A stretch of DNA of 64,000 bases from Paratrimastix pyriformis (taxonomy: Eukaryota > Preaxostyla > Paratrimastigidae): positions 71,001-135,000 of the forward strand of contig JAPMOS010000038.1 of assembly GCA_027972325.1 (NCBI GenBank). The letters are read 5' to 3'. Position 1 is the first letter of the stretch. Each line of letters starts with the position of its first letter. The translations under genes and the position numbers were made by a program. The notes under the pieces were generated by a model. That model did not search any database. It worked only from the letters and a program-made list of their open reading frames with translations, and had not been told where the DNA came from. Shown one piece after another: positions 42,477 through 58,800 of this stretch.

Positions 42477-45400
42477 CAGGGTGAGGTCGACTATCGCTGT
42501 TTTTCGCTTCCGCTTGCGGAGGCGTTTTGACTCAACCGCGAAGTCACCCACCCTTGCTTTTTCGGAGAGCATTGCTGTTTGCTCTTCTTGCTTTCTTTGG
42601 ATGGTCAACACCCGTTCACAAGAGATCAAGCATTCGTCGAAATCTTCGAAGCCGGCATCGCCGACTACCTCAGAACCTTCTCAGGGATCACCAGTGAGGG
42701 ATTCACACTTGGTTTCTACTGCTGGTGCCATTCGTGCTGATTCCCACTCCGGTGCTCCGCCGATGCAATGGCGGACTCTTGCGTCCTCACAGCTGAATCA
42801 CGTGCGGCAGAACGTTTCAGCTGCGATTGTTCGCTTGACTGTATTCTCTGGTTCCACTGAGCTTCTGGACCTTCTCAAACTCCAACGACCTCAACGCGAT
42901 AGCGTCCTCCGGGGAGCGACTCTCCGGTTTCGTTCAGAAGTCGCATGCAGCTCAGCTGGAAGAGCTTGGCTCGCGTACGATTGGCTCGGTCTTCCCGCGG
43001 GCGCAGCACAAGTTTCCTGCCGCAGCGCTCCGCATTCCTCTTGGTCAACTCGATCCGGCTTCCGTTCCCACGGAGGCCGCCCACCCTGCCGCTCCTGCAC
43101 CCGCACCCGTCGCTGCGCCGCGCGCCCTGCCAGCGTCATCGGCTCCCGCTGCGCCAGCCCCTGCTTCGGACGAGCTCCCCCAGCCCCGGCCAGTCCCCGG
43201 GGTTGAAGCCCCTCCGGCGGTGGAGGTTCCCCTGGCGGCAGCCCCACCCCACCTCGGCGGGTTCTCCCCGCCGCCTGTACCCGCCCAAGCAAGGAAGGCC
43301 ACCTTCATCCTGCGCGAGGCGTTTCAGGCACTTCAAGTGGTGGTGGCTGAGCTCCCTCCGCCCCCCGACGTTCGCGAGCGCATCGAGGCCGCGCTCGTGG
43401 GCCTGGAAGGGCGCATCTGGGACGAGTTCGGGCGCGAGCGGGCGCATCGACGAGGAAGCGGCCAGGGTCCAGCCGCAGATTCGCCGAGGCGGCCGTGGCC
43501 GATGGACGACTGGCTGCGGCAGTCAGCGCCCTCACCTCCCCGCCCGTCCCTGACGACCCAACCCTCCCACAGAAGCTGCAGAGCCTGCACACCACGCTGG
43601 TGACCCCACACCCGCCGAGGTGCTTGCCCTGTACCCCAACCCCGAGGCCCCTGCCTGGTAGGACTTCGAGGCGGCCGAAGTGGCGAAGGTGGCCGCCGCT
43701 CTCAACAATGGGGCGCCGGGGCCCTCAGGTATCATGCCGGGGTGGCTCAGAGGTGCTATTCGGCGTGACGAGGCCCTTGCTGGGGCCTTGGCCTCGCTGT
43801 TCACATTTTTGCTCGCTCCGGGTGGGTTCCCCAGCCTCGCCCGCAGCCGCCTGGTCCCCCTCCCCAAGGATGGCGGATCCATTCGCCCAATTGCCCTGGG
43901 CGAGGCTTTGGAGCGGCTTTTCGCCAAGCTCTCCGCCATTCGGGTCCTCCCCATCACTCGCGGCCTTCTGTCGCCTTCTCAAGTGGGGATTGGGGTGCCC
44001 GACCCAGTCGGCCTCATCTCGGCCTACCTGGGCTGGGCCATTGCCGCAGCCATGGAGGACCACGTGCCGCTCTGCGTCATGCACATTGATATGGCATCCG
44101 CTTTCAACTCGGTCCGGCGCGACGCGGTTCTGGCAGCCACGGCGCCCTGGGGCCCCAGTTGTGCGGCGTCATGCGGGCACTCTACGACAACGAGCAGCTC
44201 CTCTACCGGGGGGTCGTCATCGACAACAAGGCCGGCGTGAGGCAAGGTGACCCCTTGTCCTCCCAGTCCTTCTGCCTGGCACTCGATCCCGCACTCCGGG
44301 CTGTGGAGCGTAGCGGGACGGCCCCGGTCATCCTCCGTGGCATCCGAGTCGTTGCATGTCTCGCTTACCACGATGATGCGTTCCTCATCGCCCCTTCTGT
44401 TCCGGCACTGGTGAAACAGCTCGAGGCCTTCCAAGGAGTGGCCACTCCGGTCGGCCTCCGCCTGCGGACCCAGAAGTGCTGGTTGTGGGCCAACGATCCT
44501 GCTGCGGAGCCTCTCTCGATCGACGGAGTGCCTGTCCCCCTGCGACGTCCCGACGAGGGCCTCGACCTCATGGGGACTTTCATTGGGCCCGAGGACTTCG
44601 TGGCCCGGGGGGTTCAGCGGGTCTACGATGAGGCCCTCCAGGCCGCGAGGCAGGTTGGCCAACTGACTCTGCAGTCCTGGTTGCTGGTCCTTCGCAGCTG
44701 CATCATCCCGAAAGTCATGCATGTGACGAGGTGCAGCTGCGTATACACCATCGGCGGGGGGCCCAAGCTCGTGGAGACCTTTGATGAGGCCATCTGGAGG
44801 CTGTTCAACGACCGCTTCTGCCTCTCTCCCGAGTCATACCCCCGCTCGCTGGTCAACGTCCCTCTTCGGCTGGGGGGGCTTGGCCTGCTGTCCATGGCCA
44901 TGGCGAGGGACGCGGGCACCGCCGGGGCCCTCATCTCCCTCCTCACAGCAACCTCCGGGGTCCCCGACCTCCTCCGCCAGCACCTCTGGGCGATGCTGGC
45001 AACCGTCACCACTGGGTCCGAGTATCTGCGCCAGCACACTTTTCTTGGGCAAGCATCGGAGTCTCTCGGTCGCATGGGCCTCAACCCGTCCGCTGACCAA
45101 CAACTCTTCCGGAGCGACACCGACGTCATGCCTGCCAAGGGTGCCCAGCACATTCTCTACCAGCGGTCCACCCGGGCACTCGCTGAGCGTCTCTGCGAGG
45201 ACGCGTGCCCCCTGTTGCGGAAGGTTCTGGCTACCACCGCCAACAGCACATCATCAGCATGGCTCACCTGCTTCCCGGCTCCGCTCTTCCGCATGGACGA
45301 CCACATCTTCAGGACCGCGATCGCTCTGCGCCTGGGCATTCCTCGGGTGAGTCAGCTCCACGACCTTTTCGGCCACGACTGCCCCGTCTGCCATCATCCC

Positions 45401-46174
45401 CTCGAGGAAGGCCACGACCTGTCCTGCGGGAGTGCTGTGCTCGGGCTGGAGATCGACCGCCACAACGCGATCACCTCCATCCTCCACCAGATGTGCATGA
45501 CAACCAGGCAGCCTGTCAAGATGGAGCACATGGTCCGGGCCGACAAGCGCAACAAGAAGCCTGACCTGGTCATTGCCCTCCCTGGGAAGGGGGAGGCCTC
45601 ACCTGACACTTTCACCCGGCATTACGTCGACGTGGCTGTGGGCAATGTCTTCGCTTCCACCTACGCGGACGCAGCCATTCGTGGCGAGGTCCCGCGTCTG
45701 CTGGAGGCCGGCAAGGTGAGCGACTACAGGCTCTGGAAGGAGTCCCACCCTGAGGCTGTCTTCCACCCCTTCGGCGCTTCCAACCTCGGCCAACTGGGCC
45801 CCCAAGCATTGGGTTTCCTCGACCTGGTCAAGGCCCAGTGCAACAAGATGCATGTTGCCTTCTCGAAGCATTGGTGGTGCACGAGGATCTCGGTGACTCT
45901 GATGTACTACGTTGCCCTGATGCCTGACTTCTGGTACCAGACTGCCTCCGGGAGACTGGCCGACACCCGCAACCCGTTTGCCATCAACCCAGGCCCGCCG
46001 TGCGTGGCCAAGACCGACTGCGACAAGAAGCTGCTGCTTCCTGGTGCCGCCTGAGGGCTCGACGAGCTACGGGCTGAGCACTGAGTGGGACGGAGCCAAC
46101 CAGTTGGTATTTTAAGTGATTTCTTTTCTCTCTTTGTTCCCCTTTTACGGGCCCTGGTGGCTCGGTTTTCCGGA

Positions 46175-46209
<35 letters not shown>
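42475..46209 (+). mobile_element. Near full-length RLE-type non-LTR retrotransposon with a (GA)n tail
   Basis: About 3.7 kb. The 5' side is a low-complexity Ser/Ala/Pro-rich ORF1-like region (about 42600-43560, frames interrupted). The RT region starts near 43680 (NNGAPGPSGIMPGWLRG) and ends with the C-terminal zinc-finger and endonuclease region. 3' UTR of about 125 bp, then GA repeats (46179-46209). Restriction-like-endonuclease elements (R2, R4/Dong, NeSL, CRE clades) are often sequence-specific, and Dong inserts into TAA microsatellites. Here all three copies are bounded by GA tracts, which fits a GA-microsatellite target. Frameshifts near 43.5 and 44.15 kb suggest this copy is inactive or the assembly has errors. 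Confidence 0.85.
43680..46054 (+). CDS. Reverse transcriptase with C-terminal CCHC finger and restriction-like endonuclease (frameshifted)
   Basis: The first frame (43680-44150) holds RT fingers motifs: PKDGGSIRPIALGEALERLF and MHIDMASAFNSVRR. A one-base shift near 44150 leads to the long frame (44159-46054) with VRQGDPLSSQSF, the catalytic box AYHDDAFL (44360-44383; YxDD type with His), a thumb region, a C-x2-C-x8-H-x4-C finger (CPVCHHPLEEGHDLSC, 45380-45427) and then KKPDLVIALPG with TRHYVDVAVGN, which matches the PD-(D/E)xK-type RLE pattern. It ends LLLPGAA-stop. No APE endonuclease is seen. The order RT, finger, nuclease is diagnostic of RLE elements. Confidence 0.8.
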
Positions 46210-46212
<3 letters not shown>

Positions 46213-47510
46213 TGGCGACCTTAAGCAAGCTGGTCGACACCAATGTGTACGAGGGAGACTTGACACCTGCCAAATCCAGCAGAGCTTCGGTCAATTGGTC
46301 GAACATCTCAGGTCCCAGTGCGTCGACCCTCCCCTCATAATTGCGCAGACAGGGAAAATTCCGAGCGGTCACAGGAACCCACCACCCACTGAGAGCCAGT
46401 GTTTCCAAGGTGTCACCAAAGGGTCGAAACACCGAGAGCTTGATTCGTTTCTCGCCACCCTGGACCATTTCCAAGGTGAGGCTGGTCAAACCGTCCAAGC
46501 GGCCGAGTTTGCGTGGCAACTCTTGGCATGAACATGCCAAAGACCGGAGTCGTGTCGGGTGCGGGAGCGCCTTGATGTCCAGATCCTCCGCCAGAAAAAC
46601 ACCGGCCAGACGTTCGAGGTCGGGCAGGTGACGCAGCACTTCGCTCAAAATATTGCTGCTGCAGAGAGGCGCCTGCAGAACCCTGAGGTTGGAGAGAGCA
46701 CTCAACGGGTACGGGTCCAATGGGATGCCACTCTCCTCGATGGTCAGCTCGCGCAGTTGAGGGCACTTTGCCAGGCCGTGCGCGAGGCTCCGTAGGAGTG
46801 TCAAGGCCGATATTGGCTCGCCTCTGATGGCGTGTGAAGAACTCAGCACAGTGAACGACTCCAGCCGAGCGGAGAGATGCTCCAACACCCGATTGAATGT
46901 TTCGTGCGTAAAACCACCCAGGGTTCGTAGTGTGAGAGAGTAAAGACAGTACCGTCCCGCAAAGATTGCATCCGCCCAACTTGCCGATAATTCGGCCCGG
47001 TAATCCAGGAGACACGGCAATGCCAACGATTCGAGGCGCTGACACGGACCCACCAGCAACTCCATTGAATTCAAAAGAGATGATGTTTTCTGCCTGAAAA
47101 GTCGGCGAGAAGGATGTGAGACGACAGGGGAATCCTGGGGCTCAACAAAATCTATGTGGCGGATGGTGCCGCGAACACGCAAGCGGATATCATGATTCAC
47201 AGATTGGAGCAGGCAATAGGCCTCCAAGTGAAAGGGCGCATTTCCCACGATGGTGGTGAGAAGTTCGGTGGGCAATGAAGACAATTGGTCCTGAATGACG
47301 AACGAATCCTCTTGAAGGATGACCCCTCCGTCCATCACTACGACTGGAAAAGTTGCCGGCGCAGGCAGGCAGAGATCGGGGTGGTCGAGACGTTGACATG
47401 AATTCCCCGGTGGATAACCCCCCGCTGCTCTCTCACGATGCCGTATGACTCGAGAGAATGTGTTCAAAATGAAAAGCTTACAACATGGAAAGGGTGAAAT
47501 GTCGGCCGTT

Positions 47511-52960
<5,450 letters not shown>

Positions 52961-53134
52961 ATTATAGTGTTAATCAAGCAAGGCTCGATATACACATTCC
53001 GGAAAACAGCCAGCACAGCAAGGTCCACAGGGAACGGGCACCGATTTTCATCCCCCAGTCTCTCCACACTCGCCACCAACCCAAACATCCCAAACACCAG
53101 CAAAAAAATGGGATGGGAGGCAATTCTTTCATGT

Positions 53135-53837
53135 TCATTGATCGGCTTCCTCGGCTTTAATTTTCCCCTCTTCCTCACCCTCCTCGCCCTCCTCATCCTC
53201 CTCGCCCTCTTCGCCTTCATCTTCCTCCTCCTCCTTCCCCCCAGTGGCCGTGGCCGTTGCCGTGGCCTCGCCACTGGCCTCGTTCTCGCGCAAAATCATG
53301 TTGGGGATGGTGTTCTCCACAGGATAACGCCTGTGGCACCCGGGACAGACGAGAGCACCTTTGACGAGGACAACCTGAAAAGAAAGGCACAAGAGTGAGA
53401 ATTGGATTTTTCAGTGAGGAAGAGCAAAGGCACATTGCACGAGGGAAGTGCCAGAAGGACCTCGTTCAGAGCGTGATGAAGGGCCTGAAGGAGGGCCTCG
53501 TCCTCAGCGAAATTCTCGGGGAGGGTGGCAGGAAGAGCAGGCTCAACATGGAGCTGAGAACCGGAACGGGGAGCGCATGAGCGACGGGGCATTTAGCCAG
53601 ACAGACTTGCACGGAAGTTTTTTGAAGAGCGGGATAGTCAATTCTGCCCATTATCCTCTTGATAAACTCAGCATCAAAGTCACGCTCGACCACCTGAACG
53701 TCGGCAGCCTCAACCTAAGGGATGAAACATGATACATTCGAACACCTCACGGGGGAAATGTGGCAAACATTGAGAGGGAACCGCAAAGGGCATTTTGGGA
53801 CGATGCATTGCACAAAATTATGCGCCAGAAGCCGCAT
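53135..53837 (-). CDS. TRMT112: Multifunctional methyltransferase subunit TRM112-like
   Basis: Exon 1 (53837 to about 53753) is MRLLAHNFVQCIVPKCPLRF, the classic TRM112 N-terminus. Exon 2 has QVVERDFDAEFIKRIMGRID. Exon 3 has ALLQALHHALNE. Exon 4 has VLVKGALVCPGCHRRYP with the zinc site and NTIPNMILRENE. Known: TRM112 is a small zinc protein that stabilises and activates tRNA, rRNA and eRF1 methyltransferases. Oddity: the usual end is followed by a highly acidic tail of about 40 residues (Glu/Asp/Gly runs, ending IKAEEADQ-stop), not normally present. Introns are short, with donors GTGAGG, GTGCAA and GTCCTT. Start codon 79 bp from the divergent CTF8 gene. Confidence 0.9.
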
Positions 53838-53915
53838 TTCTGATTTTCTTGCAGGGACAAACCAAACCCGTGGAAACTCCACTGTCTCCACCGTTTGAGC
53901 TTTGCTTGAAAATCA
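53838..53915. promoter_or_regulatory. Putative bidirectional promoter, TRM112 / CTF8
   Basis: 78 bp between divergent ATGs. It must carry both promoters or the 5' UTRs are negligible. No motif identified. Confidence 0.45.
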
Positions 53916-54472
53916 ATGCTCATTCGTATCCGACTCAATGATACGCATGAGTGGGTTCTCTTAGAGCTGCAGGCCTGCGGTTTATTTCGGAGCTGGGGCT
54001 CATTCTCGCCACACACAGGGACGAATAGAATCGAAACTCCCCGAAATTTCAGGGCTCGAGCTGGGCAAGCTCAAAATTCTCACCAACCCCAAAGATCCTG
54101 TCTGGTCCAATTCTCCTCATGTGCGGCGCTCACCAGGCACAGAAAGACGTGCGGTGTTGGCTGAAGATAGGCAATCAATTATTGGAGGGGACGCTGATCC
54201 AGTTGAAAAATCCGATAGCAGTGATGAAGAAGATAGTACTCGCACAGCCCGTCGAGGGCACCCAAGGTCCCCCCGGAGCCGAGATCGAAGAATCAACGCG
54301 GTATGAGATCGAGGGTGTTGCCCGATATAAGGTCTGGATGCTGGCATTTCGACTCCGACCACATCGCATTCCCCCCGCACAGATGCATTTTAATACGAGG
54401 CCGCTCCTTTCTACCCGAACGGGGGCAGGAGCGGCAGCACTGCCACCACAACCACCGCCACCCGGCGGCTGA
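53916..54472 (+). CDS. CHTF8: Chromosome transmission fidelity protein 8 (CTF8)
   Basis: Exon 1 (53916-53972) is MLIRIRLNDTHEWVLLELQ, matching the WALIELQG start of CTF8. Exon 2 (about 54022-54093) continues GRIESKLPEISGLELGKLKI. Exon 3 (about 54137 on) has WLKIGNQLLEGTLIQLKNPI, the family's IG-x-x-LLEG box, and ends ESTRYEIEGVARYK. The last exon (54382-54472) gives MHFNTRPLLSTRT and a Pro/Gly end. Known: CTF8 is the smallest subunit of the CTF18-RFC clamp loader used in sister-chromatid cohesion. The first intron appears to be GC-AG (GCCTGC...CACACAG), and the others start GTCTGG. Confidence 0.85.
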
Positions 54473-54889
54473 CCGCCTGGGTCGGGGTCATTTCCGCCGA
54501 GGAGATTCTGTCGGGCTTCTTTTGATTTGCGATCCCAAAGGAGAAGAGCGCAACGACAAATCAAAATCGGGAAAGAGAAGAACACGGATGGAGCCGAGGG
54601 GCAACAGCGGAAGCGGACAGCAGGAGGGGGGGAAGGGGGGATCGAGACAGGGAGAGGCTGAGAGGTGGAGAAGAAGAATAAGGATGTGCAAACCGAACAA
54701 CCAATAGAGATTCCAAAAACCAGACGACAGAAGGAAGACGGGGGGGATGGAGGGGTGATGACGAGGTTGTGGGGGGATAGCGGCCAGGGGGGTGTCTTCA
54801 GCGGTGGTGGTCGGTCGGGGATGGGAATGCTGCAGCTGCTGCAGAGTGGTTTGTGGCGGCAGAGAAGATCACCCAGGGGGATAGCCGCG
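54473..54889. other. Convergent intergenic region, CTF8 / MOB1
   Basis: No credible coding region, RNA gene or tandem array. Somewhat purine-rich from 54560 to 54800. Confidence 0.4.
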
Positions 54890-55734
54890 TCATTCCGAGT
54901 TGAACTGGGTGATCAGCTCCGAGAGGGGTTCCAGCTCAGTCCGGGGGACCAGCTGGAACTCCTGGATGAAGAAGAGGAAGTGCTTGAAGCACGTGTTGAG
55001 GTGAGCCTCCTCGTTCAGCGATACGATCTTGGCGAAGTGGGCGTGATAGATATGGGCATAGACGCGGAAGAGGCGCTTGAAGATGTTCTTGACGATGTCC
55101 TTGAAGTTGCGTGGGAAGGGAACGCCTGACCGAAAAAAAAAAAGTAACCCAAAGCCCCAAGAGAATGAATACATTGAGCGGCGGGGTCGGAGGGCCAGTA
55201 CAGACCAATCTTGCTCGGGAAAATGGCCTCATCATCTAGTTGGGTCTGGACCCAAGACATGAGAGCGTCAACGTATTCAGGAGCCGAGAGCTTGGTGGGC
55301 TTCTTGTGTTGAACCCCATCCATCCATCGGTACTCATATCTAGTTAAAACGCCGTGACGGGGAGCCGAGCATGGAAGATGAGTACTGACCGGGGACCAGC
55401 GGACATCACGGGGCAAGTCTCCTGGGTGCAAAATTCCGTGATGGTCCCATAGAGCATGTTAATTTGGTTGAAGAAATCGAAGGCTGAAGTGGGGGTGAGG
55501 TGGTGATGGGGGGCATTCGAAATCTTGAGGGAAAACCGGTATCAGACTATTTACAGCGAGCCACTCGTTGAGATCCTCTCCTTCGGGGAGGGCAACAGCC
55601 TCCCGCAGGTTCCCGCTCCCCAGAGTAGTCTCGGCATGGCGGAGCAGCTCGCCATACCGCCGGGTGTCGGCACCGCCTTGCGGCATGTTTTTGTGGGGAA
55701 CAAACGTCTTCGAGCCAAATCCGAAGAACGACAT
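54890..55734 (-). CDS. MOB1: MOB kinase activator (MOB1 type)
   Basis: Start [20 protein letters not shown] (55734), then [18 protein letters not shown] and LNEWLAVN. Middle exons give [17 protein letters not shown], the zinc-site cysteines ([13 protein letters not shown]) and [20 protein letters not shown] with [17 protein letters not shown]. The last exon, [20 protein letters not shown] through [12 protein letters not shown], holds the partner zinc histidines (YAHIYHAHF) and ends LITQFNSE-stop. Full-length MOB1 (about 215 residues). Known: activates NDR/LATS kinases in Hippo/MEN pathways controlling mitotic exit and cytokinesis. Donors include GTAAAT and GTCTGT. Confidence 0.93.
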
Positions 55735-55863
55735 ATTGGTGGGAGATGAGGAGAAGTAAAGGGGGGAAGAGGGTCTCTTTTCTGAGAGAGGCGGCGTTCA
55801 CCTGGTTTTGGCAGGCACCCTTCTCCCTTCCCTTTCTCCCCTTCCCACAATAAGCCGTGTCTG
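55735..55863. promoter_or_regulatory. Putative bidirectional promoter, MOB1 / CNOT2
   Basis: 129 bp between divergent start codons. Pyrimidine-rich on the plus strand (55800-55850). Positional inference only. Confidence 0.4.
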
Positions 55864-58800
55864 ATGGCCCAACACGGAGAGGAATACGACAATAGTGGAC
55901 CTCCATACTACTACAGAAGAGATAAACAGCAGGAGGTCCGGCGTCCAGACCCCACACTCCTGCACTCTCCCATCCCCTTTTCAACTCAGCCCCAGGGGTA
56001 TCCGCAGGCTGGGGCGCATCCGTTTGACCCTAATAGGCAATATGCATATCCCGGCGCATATATGCATCAAAATCTCCCACAACAGCCCCCTCACCGTCCG
56101 CATCCATCCTCCCCCTCGCTCACTCACCGTCCGCTGTGATCCTCTCATAGCGGGAACGCGTTACATGGGCGCTCCTCCACCTATGGTTTGTCTGGGCTTC
56201 TTTTCTCTGGCTCATCTGGCCGTTCTCTAGCCACCCCAAATGTCGGCATGGGATGTCCAAAGGGCAAAAGCCGCCGTGCAGGGATCCGTTCCGGCGCGCG
56301 CCCCCAGTCCGCCCTCGCAGATTGAGCGGCTCCGAGTTGCATCAGCAGGTGGCGTTCCCCTGCTCCGTGCCGGCTATCCCCAGGTCTGACCACCCCTTGA
56401 AGTGGCCGGTTTATTAATTGCCGCAGGCTGCACAACCGGGGACATACCCCTACTTCGATGCCGCCACGGGAGGCCTTGGCGCCCAAACTGCATACCCGTC
56501 TGTATTCCCCCCCCCCCCCCCCCCCTCTCCAGCTTCATCGCCCCCACCCCCACCCCACCTCCATCACCCCATCTCCCACCACCCGGATTTGGTGTTATGC
56601 AGACCATCCAACACCCCCTACGACCTGAGCGACTTCCCTTCGCTGCCCCCGCGGCACCCCTCCGGGGCACTCCGCCCTCCTCGGCCCCACCCACACCCAC
56701 GGGCGCCCAGGGTCCCCAGGTGGCCACACAGCCGCACGGGCCCGTCGGATCGCATATGCCGCCCCAGCAGCCAACAGCAGTCCGTAGGGCGCCCCGCGTG
56801 AGATCGGGGGAGGAGGAAGGCTGGTGGGAAGGGCTTCCTGGATCCCATCACGAAACACGCCCTGCCCCTCTGCCCCTCTGCCCCTCTGCCCCTCTGCCAC
56901 TCTGCCCTGCTGATCCGCCCGCACAGCAAACCGTGGAGGAATTCTTGAAGCGGGCCGACTTGGACCCGCAGATGCTGCTCTCCCTGCAGGCGGTCCGTCA
57001 AGCCCCGACCAATAGAAAGCCCCCCCCCCCCCCCCCCAGCCCATCATCCCATCTCATCCCCATCTCATCCCCATCTCATCCCCATCTCATCCCCATCTCA
57101 TCCCCATCTCATCCCCATCTCATCCCCATCTCATCCCATCTCATCCCCATCTCATCCCCATCTCATCCCCATCTCATCCCCATCTCATCCCCATCTCATC
57201 CCCATCTCATCCCCATCTCATCCCCATCTCATCCCCATCTCATCCCCATCCCACCCTCCCATCCCACCCCTCCCCCATCCCCATCCCCCATCCCACCCCT
57301 CCCCCATCCCCCATCCCACCCCTCCCCATCCCATCCCAACCCCTATCACCCCCCACCCCCACCCCCACAAACGCTCATTGGCCCATCATCCGGCTCTCCC
57401 CGCCGTCTGTCTGGCTTGCGGTCAGCAGTATCGCCTCCAGCAGCAGCAGCAACAACAGCAGCAACAGCAACAACAACAGGCGCCGCCATCCCATTCCCCG
57501 CCCCTGGCGCCTCGTCTGGTCCGCACACACCCACACCAGCCCGCCTCGTCCCACACTCCCCTTTCCCCTGGCGCCTCGCACCGCCCTCGCCCACTCGCCT
57601 CCTCGGGTCGCTCCCCTGGCACCTCCCTCGCACTGCCACCTTCTGCTCTGCACCCCCCACCCCACTCTGCCCGTAACCCATCATCATCATCGTCGGTTGG
57701 CTGTTGTGTCGTTTGCCTTCCAGCTGCCCCCGGGCCGCTCTCCTTCGCCCAGGTGGTCCAACAGCCGACTGGCCCCCAGCAGTACCGTCCGTCCTCCCCA
57801 CGACACACAAAAACACCACGACACACAAAACAAAAAAAAAAACAAGAAACAAAACACAAAACAAGAAACAAAACACAAAACACACAATCCCCTTTTCACG
57901 CCAGCGTGTCTTTCAACGTCGTCTTTCTTCTTTCTTGTCCAACCCACACACCGCCCTGCCCCGCCTTCTCACCCACACATCCCCAACCACCACCGCAACA
58001 CGCCCACCCCCCATTTCCAGCCATCCGTCCCCCGGGCCCCACCTCCCACACGACCTCCTCCTTCGGAGCCCCGGCCGGCGGCGCGGGCCCCATCGGCCTG
58101 CCGCCCGCCCATCCCACAGCCCTCGATCTGCTCACCCAGCCCTCCCTCAACGGCCCCCCCCCCCGCGGCTCCGGGCACCTCCCCGACAGCCGCCTCTGCT
58201 GCCCCGGGCTCCACCCGCCCACCACCCGCCGGACCTGGGGTCATGGGTCACCCGCCCAGCCCACCAACCACCCCAACCCCGGGGATGGTGGCCCCCGGGG
58301 GCACTTCCGGCGCGGCCGTGATGGGCACGGCGCCAGGGACGGCCCCCGTCCCAGCCACGACCGCCACCGTGACGGCATACTCCCATCCGGCACCACCGCC
58401 CCCGCCCCCGCCGCCACCACAGGCCCCAGCAAGCAGCGTACGCCCGGGGGTGGACCCGTACGGGTTGCTGGGCCTCCTCCAGGTTCGTCGTCCCGACCCC
58501 TCACACTGCGCCAACACACACTTGACACATGGCACCCGCCTGCACGACAGGTCATTCAGTCCGACCACGACCTGAACTTCCCTTCCCTTGATGCGCACAG
58601 ACACACACTGGACACACACTGGACACACACTGGACACACACTGGACACACACTGGACACACACTGGACACACACTGGACACACACTGGACACACACTGGA
58701 CACACACTGGACACACACTGGACACACACTGGACACACTGGACACACACTGGACACACTGGACACACACTGGACACACTGGACACACACTGGACACACTG

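Larger units (their letters stand above)
41171..47335 (-). pseudogene. F-box/LRR-like gene split by a retrotransposon
   Basis: Part 1 (47335 to about 46210) starts MDGGVILQEDSFVIQDQLSS with an F-box-like LSSLPTELLTTIVGNAP, then LRR-like segments. It ends TSLLKVAK exactly at a CT/GA repeat. Part 2 (about 42130 to 41171) resumes at the other side of the repeat with IPVSPSFITTTECTFAP and LRR-like helices, and ends NPGCISQ-stop. The 4 kb between the two parts is a plus-strand retrotransposon and two tail fragments. Joined, it would be roughly 690 residues. Either the coding sequence has been disrupted or the insertion lies in an intron containing CT repeats. I see no donor of the usual GTYYG kind at the junction. 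Confidence 0.6.
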
